64,000 nt of DNA from Prolixibacteraceae bacterium JC049 (GCA_023369685.1 SACZ01000007.1:235982-299981), one strand, 5' to 3'; counted from the first letter of the stretch, positions 53,501 through 63,309 are shown. Notes: generated by a model from the letters alone, not told the origin. A program made the numbers and translations.

Positions 53501-56500
53501 CGAAACAAACAGTGAGATTTTATCAATATCACGCGGAGTTTTATCCAACTCTTTATTGATGTACTGCAATAAATCTTCGGTTTTATAGATGGATGTCACA
53601 CATTCTGGTGTACCCACCAACTCAATAGGTAGTGATCGGGTTTTAGGTCCTGGCTTTACTTTTAGTATATACTCATTCGTTCCATTGGGCGGAATAAAGA
53701 ATGGATATATTTTACCCACACGCTGTATACGATGAGCACCTATACTCATCTCTGTTCCATCATTTTGTCCGGTTAGTGTGTTGAAAGCCCATGATCTGCT
53801 CTCTTCACTCTGACTATCGTTATCGATTCTGATTTTAAACAAAGCAGTCTTTCCTTTTGGCAAGTTCCTCAGTTCCGGATTCGAAACCACTGACATCTTA
53901 ATCCGGTCGATGGATTGAGTGAATGGCTCGTTTGGACAGTTACTTCTTCCCGAAACAGTTTGAAACAGGTAAGTACCAAACACAGGATCTTTGGTCACAT
54001 TCAGGTTAAAGAAATCGCCATTACTTTCATCTTCCAGATGGAAACCTTGTGTCAATTTATTGGAACTGGTATTGGTATCGGTTTTATTCCCATCATAATT
54101 GACATATGCTCCCACTTTCACGACAACACCATTAAACTTTGCTCCTTGAGACTTATAACCAATAAATGCTCCCAGCTTAGCTTCTACATTCCATGGTATA
54201 ATTTTCGATTCAGAAGTAAGCGTATCATTACTCGATTCGTAATCGAATGCCGAAGCTCCACTAAAAGTAATATTAGCAATACTCTTCTCTTTTTCGGATA
54301 ATTGATTTCCTCCGGTAAAAATTCTTCGTCTGTTTTCTGTTAGAATCTTCTTCCAGTTTGTTTTCGATTTAACGAAGATATCTTTGGTTGCTATCAGAAA
54401 TGCTTCATCATCATTAAGAGTAACACCTCCACTGGCTTTAGTTTCCAATTTCGAAATATTGGTTAAAATACTATCTAAAGTTGGCACCACATGACTTCTT
54501 ACGTGTCTTACACTCAACATATATCTGGTATGATATCCCGGAGACAAAGCAAAAGAGCTATTTATCTTCGGACCATTCAAACAGTCGAATGTCAATTCCT
54601 TACTCTTTGAATAGATGAAGTTTAGACCTGAACCAATAATCATGTCTGAACCTTCTCCCGGCTCAATGGCATTATTGCTGGTTTTTACACGTTCTTTAAA
54701 TGTGGTGGTATAGGTATCGCTTTTATTGCTTCCATAACCACTACCTACCCGAAGCTGAGAATACCAACCAATACCTAGCGTTCCTGCCGGATTAGGAATT
54801 TCAATCGTATTATCCCAAACAGCATCTAAACCTGCCCTCAGCATATGATTTATGCTAATTTTCGATGAAATTGAAGATCCTTTTTCCAGGAATGCATAAC
54901 TTCTATCTCCCGGAGGGTCATGTAGAATGAATTCGGGTAAATGCAACTCACTGGTAAAAAAGGCTGGTTCCAAAATTTTATGCCCCGTTACCAGTGCCCA
55001 CTTCTGATCAAACAATTCTTTTTTATAATTGGGTACTTCAGCTGTTATTCCAATATTCTTCTGAAATGCTCTCTCTGTGTTCCAAGGCCCTTCAAGGTTA
55101 GCCTCTCCAGCAACTATCGTATAATTTAATGTGCCATCTATTATCGTCTTCTTAATCTGGTCCCGGTCAGAGATATTATCATTAATCAATATCGAAGCAG
55201 AATCGACTCCACACTGGTGAGTCATCAATCGATAATGATTATATATCTCCTGGAGCTTGAATTTTACCGGATACTCGTCATTCTGAGTCATTAGATACAC
55301 ATTCTCATCTTTCTCCTCTCCATCGACCTCAACAGTATGCGTACAGCTTGCATTATTCCAAACATTACCTTCGATATCCACATCGATACTCTGCCTGAAT
55401 ACAAATGGAGCTTTAACTAAATTTACAGCAACAACTTCTACATGCTTCGTGTACTTTCCTTTCTCTTTATCCGTGATTTCAACTCGCTCAACTTTTACAG
55501 TATCTCGCTGTGTTAAATCCACCTTCAACTCTCCCAGCTCTGAAATAATATTATTCTTGACAGCATTAAAATCAATTCGATCCTGCTCCGTTGCAGAAGA
55601 ATTATTGATTCGCAAATCTGCTACTCGAGCTCGATATTCCATTGCTGGAAGATAAAGAGTATCAACACCTGCATTATCTAAAGAAAATGTAAACGACTTA
55701 CAAATATTACCCGATTTATTGGCAGAAAAAAGCTCTACATCTACCTCATCTGCAATAGGTTTATCACATCCTGAAAACACCGACAAGATAAGAGTATCCT
55801 TCTGTACATCTCGAAATATGTGAGGATTACTCTTATTTCGAGTATCTGTTGTCAGGTCCAAATCGATACGTCCTTCAATTGTGTGACTCTTGTATTCAAT
55901 ATCCAATGTATTAGACAATGTTGGGTCGGGCGATTGAATGATATACTCGAAAGAGCCATCGGCTTTGGTTTTCGTTTTGGTTTTTTTCCCATTGAATACG
56001 ACAAATGCTTCTGGAATTGCACAATCACCATTTACCAATTTCCCATAGACAGGGATAGACGAATAATCTTCAAAACGAACATCATCTTGCTTATAATCAC
56101 TAATTGACAAAGTTCTTCGAATAGTATCCGGTCGGATATCGGAATCATCCTTCATAGGAATAATATCAAACTCTGCCTCTTCGCCATAATACAATTCATC
56201 CACATAGAAATAACCTTCTTCATCTGTTTCAACAGTTCTTTCCACAGCTCTACTCTTATGCAATACATCAGCAGGAATCTCTCTTTTAGATATTCCTGGT
56301 CCGGCATATTTTACTTGTAAACCATGACCACCACCACCTTGAACAAACTTCACTCTTATTTTATGATAACCAGCATCCAAGTTTCCAGAATGACTTCTTT
56401 CTTGCATCGGATGGTGACCGTCATTATTTATCCACAATTGGTCGTTAATGTATAATCTTGACCCATCATCGGAATTGCTATAAAAAGTATAATTTCCATC

Positions 56501-57784
56501 AGTCGGCAAATAAATCCATGAATCGAAAATAAAACCATAATATTCGTTTCTATTTCTTGCCCCAATATTGAAAGTGCTAGTTACGCCACTCTTAACCGGA
56601 GTCATGTTATCCAAATGATCTGCAGTAGGGTAAGTTGATACTGCAAACTGATAGTATTTATAGCCTACATATCTATTTTCTTTCGATTCAATTTTTATTG
56701 GAACAAAAGGAACCCCTTTCTCACTATTGGCAATCTTCACATGACCACTCAATACTCCATTGGCAGCCAGTCCTCCCATTCCTTCCAGCTTTTGAATCTG
56801 CGTCATATTATCCATTGCCCTTACACGAAATGAATAAGTATCTCCAGGGACTAACGCAAAGCTGGGTGTCCATGTGTACTGATCGGTAGTTGCTGTTAAT
56901 TCCTCTATCAGGTTCCAGCTTGTTCCTTCTTTATATTCCAGTCGAATATTATTGTGGAAATAGGTATTTCTTATGCTCCATGAGAACTTAATCGATTTCC
57001 TACGTGTATCTACCTCGAAGTCATTAATTATTCCGGGCAATGTCACTTCTCTTGAAACCCATGGAGAGTTTCGTTGCGGACTGTTACTTAAGCCTGCATT
57101 ACTATACCCTCCGGGATGATGGGTACGTATCTCATATTTAAAACGTGCCCCCGGAATTATTCTAAGTCTATCCGTGTAATTGGTTGTTCCTCCATTTACC
57201 TGAAAATTCTCAACTCGGTTAGTTGCCAGGTTTGTTCTTCGAACCTGAACTCGATATTTACCATTGGGGACATTGGTGGCATTACTCCAACGTAATACTA
57301 TTTGCTTATTTTCCTCTTCATACAAGTGTGCAAAATTGTATGGTTGTTTTAGGTTTGCAGCACGCATCCAAATTACTCTGGTACTCCACCGGTGGCAATT
57401 AAACAGATGCGAACCTGACCAATATTTTGCTCCTAATTTTATTCCAGCACCAGGATAAGTGGCGACAGTAATAGTTCTACTTCCCCATCCACCATTAGTA
57501 TTGTCAAATTCTTGCCAGTTGCTTCCTATTAAACGAATGGGGCGATTGTTTTCCCAGTGTACACCGGGACATTTACTAAATCCATGGGGCAACGACATTT
57601 TATACTTGATGTAGTAGTCGTTATCTTTTTCTATTTGTTCAATTTTTGGGGGTTTTGAACTGGAATAACTTTGTCCAGCACTAAAAAGGGGAAGAATAAA
57701 AAACAAGCTCAGAATAAAAACACATCTACGCCATCGTTTTCTCTCTCCTCTAACTGTTTTTAAATCGGTGTAATTGTTCTTCAT
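50510..57784 (-). CDS. Giant T9SS-exported surface protein with FN3-like and PA14 modules (copy B)
   Basis: The 2424-aa protein is a full-length homolog of copy A, with the same domain order and long shared stretches (VLSGHVKIANSEKGVP, WALVTGHKILEPAFFTSELH, LPEFILHDPPGDRSYAFLEK). The signal peptide is FILSLFFILPLFSAGQ. PA14 lies at about 390-515 (DGNYTFYSNSDDGSRLYIND). The C-terminal sorting domain runs from LWPNPVCMGQPVEV to GKEKLVVK. The part around 1000-1060, after the HDPPGD signature, and the region near 1180-1230 differ most from copy A, so these may set binding specificity. Two tandem genes of this size suggest an old duplication that was kept. The protein is surface-exposed; the ligand is unknown. 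Confidence 0.85.
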   Translation of the reverse strand: MKNNYTDLKTVRGERKRWRRCVFILSLFFILPLFSAGQSYSSSKPPKIEQIEKDNDYYIKYKMSLPHGFSKCPGVHWENNRPIRLIGSNWQEFDNTNGGWGSRTITVATYPGAGIKLGAKYWSGSHLFNCHRWSTRVIWMRAANLKQPYNFAHLYEEENKQIVLRWSNATNVPNGKYRVQVRRTNLATNRVENFQVNGGTTNYTDRLRIIPGARFKYEIRTHHPGGYSNAGLSNSPQRNSPWVSREVTLPGIINDFEVDTRRKSIKFSWSIRNTYFHNNIRLEYKEGTSWNLIEELTATTDQYTWTPSFALVPGDTYSFRVRAMDNMTQIQKLEGMGGLAANGVLSGHVKIANSEKGVPFVPIKIESKENRYVGYKYYQFAVSTYPTADHLDNMTPVKSGVTSTFNIGARNRNEYYGFIFDSWIYLPTDGNYTFYSNSDDGSRLYINDQLWINNDGHHPMQERSHSGNLDAGYHKIRVKFVQGGGGHGLQVKYAGPGISKREIPADVLHKSRAVERTVETDEEGYFYVDELYYGEEAEFDIIPMKDDSDIRPDTIRRTLSISDYKQDDVRFEDYSSIPVYGKLVNGDCAIPEAFVVFNGKKTKTKTKADGSFEYIIQSPDPTLSNTLDIEYKSHTIEGRIDLDLTTDTRNKSNPHIFRDVQKDTLILSVFSGCDKPIADEVDVELFSANKSGNICKSFTFSLDNAGVDTLYLPAMEYRARVADLRINNSSATEQDRIDFNAVKNNIISELGELKVDLTQRDTVKVERVEITDKEKGKYTKHVEVVAVNLVKAPFVFRQSIDVDIEGNVWNNASCTHTVEVDGEEKDENVYLMTQNDEYPVKFKLQEIYNHYRLMTHQCGVDSASILINDNISDRDQIKKTIIDGTLNYTIVAGEANLEGPWNTERAFQKNIGITAEVPNYKKELFDQKWALVTGHKILEPAFFTSELHLPEFILHDPPGDRSYAFLEKGSSISSKISINHMLRAGLDAVWDNTIEIPNPAGTLGIGWYSQLRVGSGYGSNKSDTYTTTFKERVKTSNNAIEPGEGSDMIIGSGLNFIYSKSKELTFDCLNGPKINSSFALSPGYHTRYMLSVRHVRSHVVPTLDSILTNISKLETKASGGVTLNDDEAFLIATKDIFVKSKTNWKKILTENRRRIFTGGNQLSEKEKSIANITFSGASAFDYESSNDTLTSESKIIPWNVEAKLGAFIGYKSQGAKFNGVVVKVGAYVNYDGNKTDTNTSSNKLTQGFHLEDESNGDFFNLNVTKDPVFGTYLFQTVSGRSNCPNEPFTQSIDRIKMSVVSNPELRNLPKGKTALFKIRIDNDSQSEESRSWAFNTLTGQNDGTEMSIGAHRIQRVGKIYPFFIPPNGTNEYILKVKPGPKTRSLPIELVGTPECVTSIYKTEDLLQYINKELDKTPRDIDKISLFVSWESDCDAIQIDAPHDGFVFNSVHQSELPMIISGFDPNSREISNIEIEYRKVSSFEWEQLMFIDKSAIGEYPVKHLNIDLSELKAGKYFFRAKVYCGDLNVANYSNIVSGRVDHNPFVALYSNIENGWLRNEQLHVTFSKPLGQSRVKLTLFETDGEEVAETVYLNAKIEGNKAILDIPNPHLFEGRKFKAVFETGETINADGELLGVEQSFDFILELVGAKWEQSNKLVYVVKGQTKDFSANLVNELPNDVDFKIVSNTLSAYITPEYNSGAIPGNGVSPVLFTINEDTDLPIGNLKGEITAELNINGTLYRKKMHVELKVRASRPGWEKPTDKSYQMHIVAQFTPSSTANIPLSTDERDMISAFIDGKIAGVSKIYWDENVKKYIAFINVLSDSPNGTIKFKMWDASANLVCWAKEELSFANNTVKGSHSTPFILHASGAMQTILLNPGWNFVSFHVSAESNNISKVFNDLTQNGTQVKHISDGFSEFSASSNSWNGALENIDFAKAYKVYVPEEDVLTIEGSLLKPVYPIGLGQFSKRQMNWVANHTNELTSLEDAINKEELEGGEVIRNDESFSILSDDKSSWYGSLKAVNPGKGYMLFHPEDITGSGESNKASLRIIVNAELEQTAAEGFCVNLSLGGDTLGLYRTGNKGGIPNSLFDSQVEFNAGERSVEKVIDFSEGDISADDFLKNHLVFMVKKSSATNNGELPKVSYSKLLLQVLNDEGEVQYQYNYGDFMKELSLGHFEDSDEQVQLSKVYVRAKDHRELVQVNSKYLMAPTNFETNIAIKEKSAGTSEQLVRKNGPFTMTMISKVVLNGIEVNNKDFVLEVLNNEEVIAQSYSKTGDWLMNKLQYLLIKCNDGEELSQLNFRLTNIKSGEKYDSPQMLNFDENKLIGSTNAPYAIRFGDDSVHSEKLILWPNPVCMGQPVEVMHKDYDENSSIRIVVRNLQGVLIAEMEKSSYSDKLNTSGWKPGVYITTAYESNKIIGKEKLVVK

Positions 57785-58071
57785 ACAATTGTGTTAAGTT
57801 TATAATTAAGTAGAATTTCAACTTCTTCCTTAAAACTTACACCTCCTTAAATACTCTAACAGTTTGCTATTCTCTCATCTCAATAATGAAATATACTTTC
57901 CCATAACAAAGAAGAGAAATATTTGTTATTACCACAACTCTAAAACAACTTTTATCACCACTAATCAATCATTCATCACAACAAAAACACCATTCGTCAT
58001 ACGTCTCGATTGCACCCCCTTATCAAAACTCACACTATTAACACATAATATTCTGTCATATTTGCATTAAA
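57785..58071. other. Gene-free upstream region of giant gene B
   Basis: This AT-rich stretch must hold the promoter of the 50510-57784 gene, but no TANNTTTG-like box was found on the minus strand. A short plus-strand ORF here has no RBS or protein-like composition. With the terminator at 58072 it makes a 344-bp gap without a gene. Confidence 0.45.
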
Positions 58072-58105
58072 AAAGGCAGTTCGAAACTAATTCCAAACTG
58101 CCTTT
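58072..58105 (-). terminator. Terminator of the second GH2 gene
   Basis: AAAGGCAGTT (58072-58081) and AACTGCCTTT (58096-58105) form a perfect 10-bp stem, 23 bp after the stop of the minus-strand GH2 gene. Confidence 0.85.
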
Positions 58106-58128
58106 CAATTATTTATTTTTGAATCCTA

Positions 58129-60549
58129 TTATTTCACACTTTCAATTTTAATTGAAGCTGATTTTAATCCTTTACCGGTTACTTTCAAATCCATCTTTCC
58201 AGCTTCTTTTTCTGATTGTACCAGAACGACCAGCTTCCCACTAAATAACTTCATTGTAGGCAAATGAAATAGTTCCTCAGAAGTAGCATCTCCATTACAA
58301 GCTGCAACATATTTTCCTTTGCCTGAAACTTTGAAGTTAAGTTGATTGGTTGCCGTAGGGCATACAATGCCTTTTTTATCTACTACAGATACTGTTATGT
58401 AGCTCAACTCTTTTCCATCGGCCTTAATAACTTTTCTGTCTGCTTCTAACTTCAATTGGTATGGCTTACCTGCAGTATGAATTTCTTGTTCTGCAACTGG
58501 CTGGTTATTGTCATCTAGCGCAACTACCTTTACCGTTCCTGGCTCATATTTCACATCCATCCAACGTAGACGATATCTATCCAGCTTCGAATCTTTTGTT
58601 TTTGTTCGAATTCCCTGACTCTTACCATTCACAAATAATTCGGCTTTATTATAGTTGGTGTAAACAAAAACAGGAGTTATTTCACCTTCACGTCCCTCCC
58701 AGTTCCAATGAGGCAGAATATGCAGGGTCTCTTTATCTTTTGCCCAGATACTTCTATACAAATAATACCTATCTTTTGGTAAACCTGCCAAATCGCAAAT
58801 TCCAAAATACGAACTTCGCGAAGGCCAGTAATTATCATATGGAGTAGGTTCTCCAAGGTAATCAAAGCCAGTCCACACAAACTGCCCAATCAACCATGGC
58901 TTATCGTCTTGTGCGGCAAAGTCATCATCCGGAATATTAGACCAACTACACGATTCCAAACCATACGCGCTACACTGTAAATCATCGTAAACAGTCATTT
59001 TTGCTTCCTTTACAGGAAACTTATAAATTCCTCGAGAACTAATGGTTGATGCCGTTTCCGATCCTAGAATCATTCCCTGAGGGAAACGTTCAAAAGCTTT
59101 ATCGTATAAATGCACACGATAGTTTAATCCTGGCACATCAGTAATAGCACCAAAACCGGACTTCATCACAGCCTCGACCTGGTCCATTCCTACTGTTACC
59201 GGACGAGTTGGATCCTCTCTATGAAAAATATCCTGCAACCACTTAGCTCTTTTCACTCCTTCATTTCCCCACTGATCGGGCACCTCATTTCCGGAGCTCC
59301 ACATTACAATAGATGGATGATTTCTGGTAGCACGTACCAAGTTTACCACATCCTTTTCGGCCCACTCTTTAAACCAGCGGTTGTAGCCATTCTTTACCTT
59401 CGCTTTTTGCCATTCATCGAAACTTTCTGCCAAGAACAAAATTCCCATTTCATCGCATAACTCTAGCTGTTCCAGCGATGGCATATTGTGAGAAGAGCGA
59501 ACAGCATCACATCCCATCTCTTTCAGAATTCTTAACTGACGACGCAATGCCGACTTATTGATTGCAGCTCCAATTGGACCTAAATCGTGATGCAAACATA
59601 CTCCCTGGAACTTACGTACCTGCCCATTCAGCATAAAGCCTTTTCCTACAATATATTTTACATCTCTAATTCCGAAACGAATAGTCTGTGTATCTTTCAG
59701 TTCTCCACCTTGGTATAACTTGCAGTTTAAGTGGTATAGGTTCGGTGCCTCAGGGCTCCACAATTTTGGATTCTTAACCCCTAAATTCAATTCTAACTTA
59801 TTTCCAAAGATCTGATTGCTTTCAGCTTCTGCTACTTTATTATTATTGGCATCAATAACTTCAGCCACTACCTTTACGTTCTCTCCTTCTACCTCGGTAG
59901 CTACATGAACCTGAGCCAAATCATTACTTACAAACGGAGTTGTTACAAATGTCCCCCAACGTTTAAAGCTGGTTTCATTCTTAACTATCAGGCGAACTTT
60001 TCGGTATAAACCAGCACCAGGATACCAGCGAGAAGCATACTTCTTATTGTCCAGTCGGACTGCCAAAATATTCTCTCCCTGCTTTACCAATTCAGTAATA
60101 TCGAAATAGAAATAGCTATATCCATAAGGCCAATTTCCTGCCTTTTTTCCGTTCACCCACACATGAGCATCGCTCATGGCTCCGTCAAACTGAATAAGTA
60201 CTCTCTGATTAGATTTAATGTTAACTAAATGAAATGCTTTTCGATACCAGCCCATTCCAATATGAGGCAAAGCACCTGTTCTTCCTGTTTTTTCGGTGGC
60301 TTTTTTCTCACCATTTTGGGTAATGGCAACCACCTGCTTATCATGTTCCTTACTAAATGGCCCTTTAATTGCCCAATCGTGTGGTACAGTTACGGTTTCC
60401 CATTTCGAAGCATCGAAATCTACTTTCTCAGCCCCGGCAATGTTTCCTTTTGAAAAAAGCCAACCGTTACTCAATTCTTTTTCTACTCGTTGTGCCATTG
60501 CATTTATACATAGCAAAGCAACAATCCCTAAAGAAATAATCCTCTTCAT
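58129..60549 (-). CDS. Secreted GH2 beta-galactosidase-like enzyme with extra C-terminal domains
   Basis: This protein of about 806 residues starts at ATG 60549 (the ORF one codon longer begins with TTG) with a signal peptide ending INAMAQ. It has the GH2 sugar-binding domain (to about 190), an Ig-like middle domain and a TIM barrel. Acid/base Glu423 is in MWSSGNEVPDQ and nucleophile Glu499 is in ILGSETAS (numbered with the extra TTG codon). A DUF4982-like and further GH2 C-terminal domains follow (about 610-807). It differs from the GH2 at 3.4 kb in domain tail and active-site flanks, so it is not a recent duplicate. It stands alone next to the giant surface proteins. Galactosidase is the best guess. 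Confidence 0.9.
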   Translation of the reverse strand: MKRIISLGIVALLCINAMAQRVEKELSNGWLFSKGNIAGAEKVDFDASKWETVTVPHDWAIKGPFSKEHDKQVVAITQNGEKKATEKTGRTGALPHIGMGWYRKAFHLVNIKSNQRVLIQFDGAMSDAHVWVNGKKAGNWPYGYSYFYFDITELVKQGENILAVRLDNKKYASRWYPGAGLYRKVRLIVKNETSFKRWGTFVTTPFVSNDLAQVHVATEVEGENVKVVAEVIDANNNKVAEAESNQIFGNKLELNLGVKNPKLWSPEAPNLYHLNCKLYQGGELKDTQTIRFGIRDVKYIVGKGFMLNGQVRKFQGVCLHHDLGPIGAAINKSALRRQLRILKEMGCDAVRSSHNMPSLEQLELCDEMGILFLAESFDEWQKAKVKNGYNRWFKEWAEKDVVNLVRATRNHPSIVMWSSGNEVPDQWGNEGVKRAKWLQDIFHREDPTRPVTVGMDQVEAVMKSGFGAITDVPGLNYRVHLYDKAFERFPQGMILGSETASTISSRGIYKFPVKEAKMTVYDDLQCSAYGLESCSWSNIPDDDFAAQDDKPWLIGQFVWTGFDYLGEPTPYDNYWPSRSSYFGICDLAGLPKDRYYLYRSIWAKDKETLHILPHWNWEGREGEITPVFVYTNYNKAELFVNGKSQGIRTKTKDSKLDRYRLRWMDVKYEPGTVKVVALDDNNQPVAEQEIHTAGKPYQLKLEADRKVIKADGKELSYITVSVVDKKGIVCPTATNQLNFKVSGKGKYVAACNGDATSEELFHLPTMKLFSGKLVVLVQSEKEAGKMDLKVTGKGLKSASIKIESVK

Positions 60550-60734
60550 CAATCTGGTTATTACTAATGATTAATTTTAGCGAAATAATGCGTTGGCTAA
60601 AGGTAGTAACTTTTAAAAAATCAGCTTCCGTTTTCATTACAATCAGCTATATTTTATGGGTAAAATTTCACATGACTCCCCTTTTCCATTCATTTTGCGT
60701 ATTTTTATTCTTCAATTAGAATAATCGACATAAC

Positions 60735-62870
60735 ATGACTATTGCAAACCCCGATCTTGAGCTAGCTTATCAATTTGTTTCCAACACCAATGCATCTGTT
60801 TTCCTTTCAGGTAAAGCAGGCACAGGGAAAACCACTTTCTTGCATCGCATAAAAGATGAAGTTCCCAAACGAATGATAATTGTTGCTCCCACGGGTGTTG
60901 CCGCCATTAATGCAGGAGGAGTTACTATTCACTCCTTTTTTCAATTGCCTTTCACTCCTCATGTTCCCGGAAGCGATGGTCAATCCAACGAATCGGAATT
61001 CAAATTCAGCAAAATCAAGAAAGATATTATTCGTACACTCGACCTATTGATTATCGATGAAATTAGTATGGTACGTGCCGACTTACTGGATGCAATTGAT
61101 TCTGTATTGCGTAAATACCGTTATTCTAATAAGCCTTTCGGGGGTGTTCAGCTCTTGATGATTGGAGACCTACAACAGCTGGCTCCAGTAGCTAAACCAA
61201 CCGATTGGCAAATATTGAAGAATTATTACCAAACAGTCTTCTTTTTCAGCAGCAAAGCTTTTCAAAACACAAAACATGTAAATATTGAACTGAAAACCAT
61301 CTATCGACAAACCGATAAGAAGTTCATTTCGATACTGAATGAGATTCGGGAAAATGCGCTCTCCAAATCAGCACATGCCACTTTAATGAAGCGCTATAAT
61401 CCTCAATTCGACCCAGAAAAAGAGGAAGGGTACATTATCCTGACAACTCACAATTATCGGGCACAAAGCATCAATGAAAAGCGCTTGAATCAGCTGGAAA
61501 CGAAGCCACATCAATTTAAAGCAACTATCGATGGTGATTTCCCCGAATATGCTTACCCGACTTATGCACAACTTGAATTAAAAGTTGGAGCACAAGTAAT
61601 GTTTGTAAAAAACGACACCACTTTTGAGAAGAGCTACTATAATGGCAAAATTGGGGTAATAGAACGTTTTCAGTTCGATAAAATAGTTGTTAGATGTGAA
61701 GATAGAGAAGATCCCATTTATGTTGAAAAAGAGCAATGGGAAAATGTAAAATATAAACTAAATAAAGAGACCAATAGCATTGAAGAAGAGGTAGTAGGTA
61801 GCTTTGTACAGTATCCGCTAAAACCGGCATGGGCTATAACCATTCATAAAAGCCAGGGATTAACTTTTGAGAAAGCCGTTATTGATGCTCAATCGGCGTT
61901 TGCTCATGGCCAGGTTTATGTCGCATTGAGTCGATGCCGAACTTTAGAAGGAATGGTATTACACACTCCTATTTCTGAAAGTGCCATTATTAACGATCCT
62001 TCTGTAGTTAGCTTTTCTCGGCATATGGAGGCCAACCATCCCAACGAGGACTTATTGAAAAACTACCAGTGTAGCTATCAATACGATTTACTTCATGCTC
62101 TTTTTAATTTCGAAGAAATTGCGCGTTGGTGTAGCAAACTAAACTACTTGCTTGAAAGAAATAGAGAACGCATTCAAGGGACATTGTTGGATTTACCCGA
62201 AGACAATCATTCCAAATGCATTGAAAGTGTATTTGATGTTGCCGATCGCTTTCGTAACCAGTTGAGAGTACTAGAACATAAGAACTTGGTTCCTGAAAAA
62301 GATACAACCGTTCAGGAACGAATATCGAAGGCAGCCAATTATTTTCTCACTGAAATGGAAAAGCTGGTAGTGCCTTATGTAGACAATACCACTGCCGAAA
62401 CCGATAATGTCGCATTGCAACTGGCTATCGATGCAGCTATGGATCAACTTCATCAGGAGATTCATATTAAGATGAAAACATTGCCAACTGCTTTGCATGA
62501 GTTTAGCTGCAACCAGTTTTTACAAAAACAGACACAAGCAGTGCTGCATCCTCCAAGACGTATTATTAAGGCAACTCCGATTAGTGAAAAGAACCTAAAT
62601 CATCCAGAACTTTATCAAGCATTAAAAATATGGCGAAGAGAAAAAGCCAACAAAGAGCATTGTTCTGTCTCACAGATTATTTCACAAACTATTATGTTGA
62701 AAATTGCCAACACGCTACCCACTAAAAGATCGGAATTGAATAGCATAAAAGGTGTAGGAAAGAAAACAATGCAACGGCATGGTTCAGAAATAATGGAGTT
62801 GATAACCGAATATTACAACGAATTTCAGCCTGAAGGCATTGAACCTCCTGAAGAATCGTTGTTTTTTTAA
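60735..62870 (+). CDS. PIF1/RecD2-like DNA helicase with C-terminal HRDC domain
   Basis: This 711-aa protein has an SF1B helicase core. Walker A is SGKAGTGKTTF (about residues 25-35), Walker B is LLIIDEISMV, GDLQQLAPV and QTDKKF segments are typical of PIF1, and the later motif is AITIHKSQGLTFEKAVID with VALSRCRTLEGMVL. The end (about 630-705, HPELYQALKIWRREKA, then IKGVGKKTMQRHGSEIMELI) is an HRDC-like helical domain as in RecQ. It probably unwinds 5'-to-3' at forks, R-loops or G-quadruplexes. Plus-strand ArfB and DUF3820 genes follow. An HRDC on a PIF1 core is known in Bacteroidota and is not unusual there. Confidence 0.92.
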   Translation: MTIANPDLELAYQFVSNTNASVFLSGKAGTGKTTFLHRIKDEVPKRMIIVAPTGVAAINAGGVTIHSFFQLPFTPHVPGSDGQSNESEFKFSKIKKDIIRTLDLLIIDEISMVRADLLDAIDSVLRKYRYSNKPFGGVQLLMIGDLQQLAPVAKPTDWQILKNYYQTVFFFSSKAFQNTKHVNIELKTIYRQTDKKFISILNEIRENALSKSAHATLMKRYNPQFDPEKEEGYIILTTHNYRAQSINEKRLNQLETKPHQFKATIDGDFPEYAYPTYAQLELKVGAQVMFVKNDTTFEKSYYNGKIGVIERFQFDKIVVRCEDREDPIYVEKEQWENVKYKLNKETNSIEEEVVGSFVQYPLKPAWAITIHKSQGLTFEKAVIDAQSAFAHGQVYVALSRCRTLEGMVLHTPISESAIINDPSVVSFSRHMEANHPNEDLLKNYQCSYQYDLLHALFNFEEIARWCSKLNYLLERNRERIQGTLLDLPEDNHSKCIESVFDVADRFRNQLRVLEHKNLVPEKDTTVQERISKAANYFLTEMEKLVVPYVDNTTAETDNVALQLAIDAAMDQLHQEIHIKMKTLPTALHEFSCNQFLQKQTQAVLHPPRRIIKATPISEKNLNHPELYQALKIWRREKANKEHCSVSQIISQTIMLKIANTLPTKRSELNSIKGVGKKTMQRHGSEIMELITEYYNEFQPEGIEPPEESLFF

Positions 62871-62883
62871 CGAGCGAATTCAA

Positions 62884-62891
62884 TATCTTTG
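62884..62891 (+). promoter_or_regulatory. -7 promoter box for arfB
   Basis: TATCTTTG is a perfect match to TANNTTTG, 28 bp before ATG 62920. TTG at 62859-62861, inside the last codons of the helicase gene, gives a -33-like box about 22 bp upstream. So arfB has its own promoter within the end of the helicase gene. Confidence 0.6.
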
Positions 62892-62919
62892 TAGCTGTAA
62901 AAGCACAGAAAACAACTCA

Positions 62920-63309
62920 ATGGATTTAACAACAGAAATCAGCTTTAAAACATCCAGAAGCAGCGGTGCCGGAGGACAACATGTGAACAAAACAGAATCA
63001 CGTGTGGAACTTCGGTTTAATGTTTTTCAATCGCAACTATTATCTGAGAGACAAAAACAATTAATTATTAACCGTCTAGCATCGAGACTTACAGCCAACG
63101 GAGAACTAATTCTTACCGAGCAGTCCGAGCGTTCGCAATTGCAGAACAAAGAAAAAGTACTTGGCCGTTTTTATGCGCTGATACACCAATCGCTAATTCC
63201 TCCCAAGAAGAGAAAAGCGACACGTCCAACACTTGCATCGAAGAAAAAAAGGTTGGATAATAAACGAATTCAAAGCGAAAAGAAACAATTAAGAAGAAAA
63301 GATTTTTAG
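62920..63309 (+). CDS. arfB: ArfB/YaeJ ribosome-rescue peptidyl-tRNA hydrolase
   Basis: From ATG 62920 the protein has 129 residues. It contains the catalytic GGQ at residues 18-20 (SSGAGGQHVNKTESRVELR) and the Lys/Arg-rich C-terminal tail (KKKRLDNKRIQSEKKQLRRK) that enters the mRNA channel of stalled ribosomes. This is the ArfB layout and not that of a full release factor, which would have codon-recognition domains. It frees peptides from ribosomes stalled without a stop codon. The longer start at 62839 overlaps the helicase gene and adds no conserved sequence. It has its own -7 box. Confidence 0.93.
   Translation: MDLTTEISFKTSRSSGAGGQHVNKTESRVELRFNVFQSQLLSERQKQLIINRLASRLTANGELILTEQSERSQLQNKEKVLGRFYALIHQSLIPPKKRKATRPTLASKKKRLDNKRIQSEKKQLRRKDF

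Noticed and set aside
42895..57784. Assembly duplication of one giant gene
   Set aside because: The two copies differ throughout in sequence and in inner segments, so they are true paralogs.
57864..58070. 68-codon plus-strand frame in the gap upstream of giant gene B
   Set aside because: Composition is Thr/Asn/Ser-rich with no ribosome-binding site or recognisable pattern; the gap is better read as a promoter region.
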